A stretch of 8,726 nucleotides of DNA, taken from DASQVO01 sp035640715. Lineage in GTDB: Bacteria > Actinomycetota > Actinomycetes > Streptosporangiales > Streptosporangiaceae. Each line of letters starts with the position of its first letter. Position 1 is the stretch's first letter. The position numbers and the translations under genes were made by a program. Positions 3,880 through 8,726 of the stretch are shown piece by piece. The stretch is from the NCBI GenBank assembly GCA_035640715.1, contig DASQVO010000309.1, positions 1 through 8,726 of the forward strand. Reading direction: 5' to 3'. Below the pieces are notes generated by a model. It searched no databases. It was not told the origin of the DNA and worked only from the letters and a program-made list of their open reading frames with translations.

Positions 3880-6861
3880 TCAACGGAAGACGCGTTTGAG
3901 GGGCTGCGGACTTGGTTCGGCTTCTGTGGTCCTGATGCGCGGGCGGCGCGGCTCTGCCCCGACCAGGTGCGGCCGCGGATGCGAGCGGGTGGGAAGGGCT
4001 CTGTCGTCAGGTTGCCGCCGGGGCCCGATTCCCAGCGACAGCAGGGCCCGGGTGAGCGCGTCCTCTATCGTTTGCCTTCGGCCGGCAGCGACCTGGGCGG
4101 CGAACTCGTCGCTGGGCAGAAGTGCCTCAGCCCGCTCGATGGTCCGCCGTTCCGCTTCGGTCACGGTCGGCCAGGGTGTCAGGCCGATGCTGTCGCGCGC
4201 GGCGGCGGTCGCGCCGATGAGCTGAGCGGCGAGGTGTTCATCCTTACGCTTCACAGCGAGCGTGCTGAGTGCGCCCAGGCAGCGGGTGAGGCCGTCGAGG
4301 TGGTCGGCATACCGGTAGTAACGCACTGCGGCAGCGATGTGGGGTTTAGCCGGCTCCGCGGCGCCCATTGTCATGGCATCCATCGCCAGGTTGTAGTGCG
4401 CTTCGGCGCGCAAGTTCTCGTCACCATGCGATCGGGCGATGTCGAGCATCTCCTCATGCAGCGCCCGGCCTCTGGCCGGCTCGCGGCCGACGCGGAGGAG
4501 GGAGCCGTAATGCGACAGGATGTAGCCGAGGGCGAGTGGGTCACCGGCGCCCCGCGCCATTGCCTGCGCCTCCTCAAAGTCGGCGCGGGCCAGCCGGTGC
4601 GCGGTGTATGGGCGCGCGATGCCCCGTACCATGAGCAGGAGGCCGGTGCGGGAGGGCTTTTCGAGCCGGCGGGCGTCCGGCAGCATCTCGTCAATCAACG
4701 CGACGGCCTCAGCGAAGCTGCCGTCGTTGACCAGCCGGGCGGCCATCAGCCACGACCGCGCCATCCGGTCCCGGCCGGTGCGCAGCCCGTCGTGCGGCAG
4801 CGACTCTATCTGCTGCCACAGCTCGGAGGTGCGCCGCAGGTGACCGCGGACCAGCAGCCAGGTCCAGACGTCTCCGATAGCCCGCAGCAGGGCACCCGAT
4901 GGCCGGCCGTCACGAGCTATCCAGCTGAGGACCACCTGCAGGTTGGGCTGTTCGCTGTCGAGCCGGCGCATGTCCCGGCCCTGCGAGCCGTACCGGTCGC
5001 TGGCGGCGTTCAGGACGTCGAGCAGGTGGCGTTCGAGGCCACTGAGGGCCGGGATAGGGTCTTCCAGCCGGGCGGCCGCGAAGCGGCGGATCGGGTAGAG
5101 CAACCGGAACGCGCGTTCGCCGTCCGGACGCTCGGCCGGGCTGACCATGTTGTGGTCCAGCAGCGCGGACAGGCTATCTACCGTGGCGGCGCCGTCCCGC
5201 CCGCTGATCATCTGGGCCGCCTCGGCCGTGAACGGGGCCGCGAACACCGACAGCCTGGCCAGCAGCTGCTGCGCCGGTGCGGGCAGCAGGTCGTGGCTCC
5301 ATTCCATGGTGCTGATCAGCGTCTGCTGCCGGCCGGGCAGGTCGGCGAGGGCGCCGGGGCGCTCCAGGAACTCATACAGCCGCTTCAGTATCTGCTCGGG
5401 CGTGAGCAGCCGCGTCCAGGCGGCCGCGAGCTCAAGAGCCAGTGGCAGGCCGTCCAGGCGGCGGCACAACTCGGCCACCACTGGCATGTTCTCGCTGGTC
5501 AGCTCGAACCCGGGCTGGACATCACAGACCCGCTCCACGAACAACCGCACCGCCGGCGCCTCCGCCAGCTGCGCCGCGCTGGCGCCCGCTGGGGCAAGGC
5601 CCAGCGGGTCCAGCCGCCATTCCTGCGCCCCGCGTACCCTCAGGACCACCCGGCTGGTCACCAGCAGGTGCAGCTGCGGAGCCTGATGCGCCAGGTCAGC
5701 CAGCAACGGCGCGGCCTCGAGCACCTGCTCGAAGTTATCGAGCACGATCAGCATGTTCTGGCCAGCCAGACGCCGCCGGAGGGCGTCCAGCGGCCGTTCC
5801 TGGCCCTGCACGACAAGGCCGAGCGCCGACGCGATGGCATCTGGCACCCGCTCAGGCTCGGTGACCGGCGAGAGGTCAACGAAGGCGGCGCCGTCCCGCC
5901 AATGTGGCCGGGTGCGCTCCAGCACGGCCAGCGCCAGCCTCGTCTTGCCGATCCCGCCGGCGCCGGTCAGCACGACGAGGCGGCGGCCGTGGGTGGCAAG
6001 CAGCCGGGCGACCTGCTCGACATCATGGTCCCGGCCAACGAGCGCGGTGACGGGCGACGGGGCCGCCGGTTGCCAGCTGTCCCGGCCGGCGGGGCCGATG
6101 AGGCTTTCATCCGTTTGGAGAATCCGCTGGTGCATGGCCTGCAGGGCGGGTCCTGGATCGATGCCGAGTTCTTCGCTCAGCACGCGGCGGGTATTGCCGA
6201 ACACAGCCAGGGCGTCGGCCTGGCGGCCTGAACGGTACAGCGCGAGCATCAGCAGTTCGCTGAGCCGCTCCCTCATGGGATGGCTGGCCAGCAGGCTCTG
6301 CAGTTCCGCGGCCGCTGCCACGTGGCGGCCCAGCGCGATGTCCAGGGCGAGTCGTTCCTCAACCGCGGCCATCTGGAGCGCGGCCAGCCGGACCCGCTGG
6401 CACTCGGCATATTGACCCGGGATGCCGGCCAGCGGCACCCCTTGCCACAGCCCAAGCGCGTCCCGGAGCAATTCCGCCGCATGCCCTGCTTGCCCGGTGC
6501 CGGCGGCCGCCTGGGCCTCCTTGGTCCGCTTCAGGAAAACGTTGAGGTCGAGAGTTGCGGAGCTCAACAGCAGGCGGTATCCGTCGCCCGCTGACTCGAT
6601 CACGGCGCCCCGCGCGCCGGAATTCGCCCGCAGGCACCGGCGCAGCCGCGATATGTACGTACGCACCGTGCCCACGGAAGCTGCCGGCGGCTCGTCTCCC
6701 CACAATGCGTCCACCAGCGCACTCAGCGAGACCTGCCGTCCCTCGGCCAGGAGCAGAACCGCCAGCACCGCCCGCTGCTGCGGCGAGCCCAGGTCCAGCT
6801 CGGTATCCCCCCGCCACGCGCGGACCGGGCCGAGCACCGCGAACCTCAACTCCGACACCAC
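3880..6861 (-). CDS. AfsR/SARP-family regulator with NB-ARC-type ATPase
   Basis: The 993-residue protein is a multidomain activator of the AfsR type, which bind direct repeats at promoters of secondary-metabolism genes. Residues 1-100 form the OmpR-like winged helix (LGSPQQRAVLAVLLL at 24-38, TVRTYISRLRR at 65-75). Residues about 105-250 form the BTAD domain (ending LGIDPGPALQAMHQRIL). An NB-ARC/STAND ATPase follows, with Walker A GAGGIGKT (300-307), Walker B LIVLDNFE (371-378), sensor TSR (402-404) and GLPLALELAA (471-480). The remaining 450 residues are Ala/Leu-rich helices, probably TPR-like, then a Pro/Arg-rich tail. The start is one of two tandem GTG codons (6861 or 6858); GGAAGG at 6868-6873 fits both. 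No domain looks damaged. Its target is unknown; nearby candidates are the repeats upstream of the MEKHLA and chorismate mutase genes. Confidence 0.93.
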   Translation of the reverse strand: MVSELRFAVLGPVRAWRGDTELDLGSPQQRAVLAVLLLAEGRQVSLSALVDALWGDEPPAASVGTVRTYISRLRRCLRANSGARGAVIESAGDGYRLLLSSATLDLNVFLKRTKEAQAAAGTGQAGHAAELLRDALGLWQGVPLAGIPGQYAECQRVRLAALQMAAVEERLALDIALGRHVAAAAELQSLLASHPMRERLSELLMLALYRSGRQADALAVFGNTRRVLSEELGIDPGPALQAMHQRILQTDESLIGPAGRDSWQPAAPSPVTALVGRDHDVEQVARLLATHGRRLVVLTGAGGIGKTRLALAVLERTRPHWRDGAAFVDLSPVTEPERVPDAIASALGLVVQGQERPLDALRRRLAGQNMLIVLDNFEQVLEAAPLLADLAHQAPQLHLLVTSRVVLRVRGAQEWRLDPLGLAPAGASAAQLAEAPAVRLFVERVCDVQPGFELTSENMPVVAELCRRLDGLPLALELAAAWTRLLTPEQILKRLYEFLERPGALADLPGRQQTLISTMEWSHDLLPAPAQQLLARLSVFAAPFTAEAAQMISGRDGAATVDSLSALLDHNMVSPAERPDGERAFRLLYPIRRFAAARLEDPIPALSGLERHLLDVLNAASDRYGSQGRDMRRLDSEQPNLQVVLSWIARDGRPSGALLRAIGDVWTWLLVRGHLRRTSELWQQIESLPHDGLRTGRDRMARSWLMAARLVNDGSFAEAVALIDEMLPDARRLEKPSRTGLLLMVRGIARPYTAHRLARADFEEAQAMARGAGDPLALGYILSHYGSLLRVGREPARGRALHEEMLDIARSHGDENLRAEAHYNLAMDAMTMGAAEPAKPHIAAAVRYYRYADHLDGLTRCLGALSTLAVKRKDEHLAAQLIGATAAARDSIGLTPWPTVTEAERRTIERAEALLPSDEFAAQVAAGRRQTIEDALTRALLSLGIGPRRQPDDRALPTRSHPRPHLVGAEPRRPRIRTTEAEPSPQPLKRVFR

Positions 6862-6867
6862 TCACCG

Positions 6868-6873
6868 CCTTCC
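6868..6873 (-). promoter_or_regulatory. Ribosome binding site of the AfsR-like gene
   Basis: On the minus strand GGAAGG lies six bases before the first of two tandem GTG codons and nine before the second. Its presence supports initiation there rather than at an internal ATG. Confidence 0.6.
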
Positions 6874-6916
6874 ACGCATGTCACTGGTCCGGCCAACTGG
6901 AATTCGTGTGCGTTGC

Positions 6917-7158
6917 TCATTCGCTCCCCGATGCGAGCGAGCACAAGACCGCGTCGACGCCCTGGACCAGGCGGCGCGGGTCAGGGTCGGCTTTGACCAC
7001 CACCTGCAAGCCCTGGGCCAGCATCGTCAGCGTGGCCGCCCAGCCCGGCAGGTCCAGGAAAGTGGCGCGGTTGCATACCTGAGAATCCCGCGCTCGCGAG
7101 CCGCCAGCATCACCGCTAGCGTTAGTTCGCCCCCCTGGGTAGCAGTATCTTCCCGTAC
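6917..7158 (-). pseudogene. 3' remnant of a TetR/AcrR-family regulator gene
   Basis: The last 45 residues before the TGA at 6917-6919, with WAATLTMLAQGLQVVVK and DPRRLVQGVDAVLCSL, fit the C-terminal helices of TetR-type repressors (typically 'ALLQGL.VLARAG.....L...VD.AL..L'). The preceding helix, AVMLAARERGILR, reads in a different frame that is open from about 7158 to a stop at 7027-7029, so a frameshift lies roughly between 7040 and 7085. The DNA-binding half is absent. The frame of the C-terminal part runs without a stop into the COG4315 gene upstream, giving an artificial fusion. It lies 55 bp upstream of the AfsR-like gene on the same strand. Family assignment is moderate because only the variable ligand-domain end remains. 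Confidence 0.5.
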
Positions 7159-7652
7159 CTGCTAGCCGCAATTTCTTCGGGTCGCCGGTGATCTGTGTCC
7201 CGGAGGGGGCGGCCAGCCACCACTTGACGCCGAACCCGTTGCTGCCCTGGCCGCTGGTCTGTCCCGGGCCGGAGTCGCCGGCGAAGTAGTACAGCGGGTG
7301 ACCGTCATAGGTCACCTGCTTGCTGCCGTCGGACCGGGTGATCGTACCCAGGTCACTCCCCTTCGCGCCGCCCGACGCGGTCAGCGTGCCCTTGGCCGGC
7401 ATCGCAGGCCAGGCGCCGAGCACGGCCGCCGTGGCGACGGACTTGTCCATGCCGTCCTTCGTCCACAGGTACACCGCGCGTCCCGACCCGTCAGTCAGGA
7501 ACGACCCCGTCGTACCGGAGCGGGTCGTGATCACCGTCCCAGTGGCCGATGCGCTCGCCGAGCTCCGCTGGCCGCGCTCCCGCGGCGGCCAGCGGAACAG
7601 CCAGCTTGACCGGTACCGGCATCCGTGCCAGCAACGACTTGCTCGTCCTCAT
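7150..7652 (-). pseudogene. Frameshifted COG4315-type 'secreted repeat' lipoprotein gene
   Basis: From an ATG at 7652 (GAGGGA at 7657-7662 four bases before it) the frame starts like a signal peptide, MRTSKSLLARMPVPVKLAVP then a small Ala run, and then breaks down. The mature domain appears in the next frame: SASASATGTVITTRSG, FLTDGSGRAVYLWTKDG, LGTITRSDGSKQVTYDGHPL and PGQTSGQGSNGFGVKWW. These are hallmarks of the secreted-repeat family (PF03640), cell-envelope proteins of unknown function. The lipobox Cys expected after the signal peptide is missing, and the family's 'STCTGAC' cysteine pair reads SVATAAV. Similarity fades near 7185, where the frame continues into the TetR-like remnant. The lower boundary is therefore approximate. 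I judge the gene dead; a cytoplasmic product from an internal GTG at 7534 is possible but unlikely to matter. Confidence 0.7.
7564..7596. repeat. 12-bp perfect inverted repeat at the frameshift
   Basis: TCCGCTGGCCGC (7564-7575) is exactly complementary in inverted order to GCGGCCAGCGGA (7585-7596), with a nine-base loop. It covers the place where the signal-peptide frame and the mature frame of the secreted-repeat gene part company, and where the lipobox should be. Confidence 0.85.
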
Positions 7653-7662
7653 CTTGTCCCTC

Positions 7663-7959
7663 TTATCTGCTTGTCAACAATTAAGTACGTCGATTGCTGT
7701 CTCCCGGCTTGCCCGTCACGGGTGAGGTGAGAAGGATCACTAAGCCGCTGTCGTCGGCACCTCCAACGCCGTCGTCTTGGACCGGCAGGTGCGGGAAATA
7801 CCCGCGCGCCGTCCGGGCGGGATGTTCGTCGACCTTACGTTGACCTCACGTTGAGGGAGCGCTGGTTGCGGATCCCTGGTCCTGGGGGTGCTCATCTGAT
7901 CTCGATTGGGGAAAACGTCCGTGTCTTTGGACGCAGAACACGAACTGGCCGCGCCGGGC
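7663..7959. other. Decayed intergenic stretch
   Basis: No complete gene is visible. Close upstream of the secreted-repeat start is TTGTCAACAA (7671-7680), a short palindrome that could be a repressor site. A 36-codon plus-strand frame at 7744-7851 reads like a protein C-terminus (contains AVVLDRQVREIPARRPGGMF), ends in TGA at 7852-7854 and has a stop directly before it and no plausible start; I do not recognise it. A small hairpin, CGTCC (7916-7920) / GGACG (7929-7933), lies near the transposase remnant. Confidence 0.4.
7833..7856. repeat. Tandem 11-bp repeat containing a palindrome
   Basis: CCTTACGTTGA (7833-7843) is followed directly by CCTCACGTTGA (7844-7854), one mismatch. The second copy begins the palindrome CCTCA-CGT-TGAGG (7844-7856). 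CCTCA/TGAGG dyads are typical of MerR-family operators, so this may be a leftover regulatory site, though no MerR gene or matching promoter is visible nearby. Confidence 0.35.
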
Positions 7960-8072
7960 ACCGAGGTGCGGTCGTTGTGCCAGATGGCGACGGTGAGTGC
8001 GAGGATGCGCTGCAAGACGCGGACAGCCACCCCGCCGGGAGTGCGGCCGCGGTGTCGTTCGAAACCCGGCGC
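7960..8072 (-). pseudogene. C-terminal fragment of an IS982-like transposase
   Basis: On the minus strand, from about 8063 to 7965, the translation FERHRGRTPGGVAVRVLQRI followed by LALTVAIWHNDRT closely fits the conserved end of IS982-family transposases of actinomycetes ('LERHGGRTPAGV..R..QRLLAL.A.IWHN'). The remaining 200 or more residues are missing, and after the RT the usual short tail and stop are not recognisable, so only about 35 codons survive. IS5-type transposases of actinomycetes end similarly, so the family label is tentative. No terminal inverted repeats are visible. The fragment sits between the secreted-repeat and epimerase remnants and may mark the rearrangement that damaged them. 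Confidence 0.65.
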
Positions 8073-8147
8073 TGACGTCAGGCGGGCCGGTTCTGCCCAC
8101 GGCAGATCCGGCGATGCCGCCCCGGCCGGCGGTGCTTCAGTGGGGGA

Positions 8148-8606
8148 ATGGACGTTCTGATACTGGGCGGCACGGCATGGCTCGGCCGCGAGGTGGCCGG
8201 CCAGGCGGCCGGGCGCGGCCACCGGGTTACCTGCCTGGCCCGCGGGGAGAGCGGGAACGTGGCCGAGGGCGCCGTCCTGGCCGCCGCGGACCGGCGCGAG
8301 CCCGGCGCGTACGAGGCGGTGGCCGGCCGCGACTGGGACGCCGTCGTGGAAGTCTCCTGGCAGCCCGGGTTTGTCCGGGACGCGCTGGCCGCGCTGGCCG
8401 GCCGGGCGCGCCACTGGACCTATGTGTCCTCCTGCAGCGTGTACGCGTCCCACGCCACCCCGGGGACGGGCGAATCGGCGGAAACCCTCATACCTACCGA
8501 ACGAAAGGTGGCTGATCTCGACCTGTACGGTGAGGCGAAAGCCGCGTGCGAGACGGCCGGCCTGAGCTCCGAGCGCGAGCGTGAGCTGCTCGATGCCCTC
8601 GGCTGA
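8148..8606 (+). pseudogene. Truncated NAD-dependent epimerase/dehydratase (extended SDR)
   Basis: The product begins as a normal extended short-chain dehydrogenase: MDVLILGGTAWLGREV with the GGTxxLG nucleotide motif (7-13), a central VVEVSWQPG, the catalytic-Ser strand TYVSSCSVYASH (91-102) and YGEAK with Tyr127 and Lys131. Family members run to about 300 residues or more, but this one stops at 152. The last 15 residues (AGLSSERERELLDAL) do not fit the family and look like the C-terminus of some other protein, so a deletion near 8550 probably joined two genes. The NAD-binding half and the YxxxK pair remain, but the substrate-binding half is gone. A GGGGG run touches the ATG and is too close to act as a normal ribosome binding site, so translation may be leaderless. 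I expect it to be inactive. Confidence 0.75.
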
Positions 8607-8643
8607 GGTGGCCGTCCCCGCCACGGTCCACTGGGGCGGCCTC
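8605..8643. terminator. Possible bidirectional terminator between convergent genes
   Basis: GAGGTGGCCGTCCCC (8605-8619) can pair, with bulges, with GGGGCGGCCTC (8633-8643). It lies exactly between the stop of the truncated epimerase (TGA 8604-8606) and the stop of the minus-strand gene (8642-8644), a position suited to shared termination. Pairing is imperfect and there is no U-tract. Confidence 0.4.
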
Positions 8644-8726
8644 ACACCCACATGGCGAAGTCGCTCTTGCGGATGAGGCAGTGCACGCCCTTCACGTCGT
8701 CCACTACCTGGGTTACTACGAAATCG
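8642..8726 (-). CDS. C-terminus of a minus-strand protein, not recognised
   Basis: Entering from the right edge, one minus-strand frame is open for 27 codons to a TGA at 8642-8644, ending VKGVHCLIRKSDFAMWV. Codon use has strong G/C at third positions, and the two other minus-strand frames are less protein-like, so this is likely the true end of a gene that continues outside the window. The fragment is too short for a family call. Confidence 0.55.
   Translation of the reverse strand, partial: DFVVTQVVDDVKGVHCLIRKSDFAMWV

Noticed and set aside
3718..6231. An 837-codon open frame on the plus strand
   Set aside because: It runs antisense to the AfsR-like gene. Its translation is low in recognisable motifs and rich in Gln, Arg, Gly and His, as expected of a GC-rich shadow frame.
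7740..8651. A 303-codon minus-strand frame
   Set aside because: Its first half is antisense to the epimerase coding sequence. Only the short transposase-like segment within it is meaningful, and that is listed separately.
1..8726. CRISPR array or intact insertion sequence
   Set aside because: No regularly spaced repeats and no transposase with both ends were seen.

Overview
The window is high-GC DNA with strong G/C bias at third codon positions and AGGAGG-like ribosome binding sites. It carries an AfsR/SARP-type regulator, a COG4315-type 'secreted repeat' gene and a Cys-rich small protein of actinomycete type. All of this points to an actinomycete (Streptomyces or a relative such as the Streptosporangiales); I cannot place it at genus level. 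The mixture of complete genes with several gene remnants suggests an accessory, decaying part of the chromosome.

Layout. Positions 1-205 look like the decayed 3' end of a tyrosine recombinase gene on the minus strand. A plus-strand block follows: a MEKHLA (PAS-like) protein (406-864), then 83 bp later a full-length plant-type class II ketol-acid reductoisomerase (948-2429), then a hairpin. Next comes a conspicuously AT-richer gene for an AroQ-gamma-like chorismate mutase that lacks the usual export signal (2589-3131). A small four-cysteine protein (3228-3461) and about 420 bp without a convincing gene follow. On the minus strand is a 993-residue AfsR-like regulator (winged helix, BTAD, NB-ARC-type ATPase, helical C-terminus; 3880-6861). 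The rest is largely wreckage: the 3' end of a TetR-like gene (6917-7158) joined to a frameshifted COG4315 gene (7150-7652), the C-terminal piece of an IS982-like transposase (about 7960-8072), and an NAD-dependent epimerase cut off after its YxxxK motif (8148-8606). The last bases hold the C-terminus of a further minus-strand gene.

How the genes may work together. The most interesting unit is 406-3131: a MEKHLA protein, a plant-like reductoisomerase that most actinomycetes do not use for primary metabolism, and a non-exported chorismate mutase. These are second-copy-type enzymes of branched-chain and aromatic amino acid pathways beside a SARP-type regulator, so a small specialised-metabolism locus is plausible. 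Short direct repeats with the 11-bp spacing typical of SARP sites lie upstream of both transcripts (260-288 and 2467-2484). This is inference: no product can be named, and the repeats could be chance.
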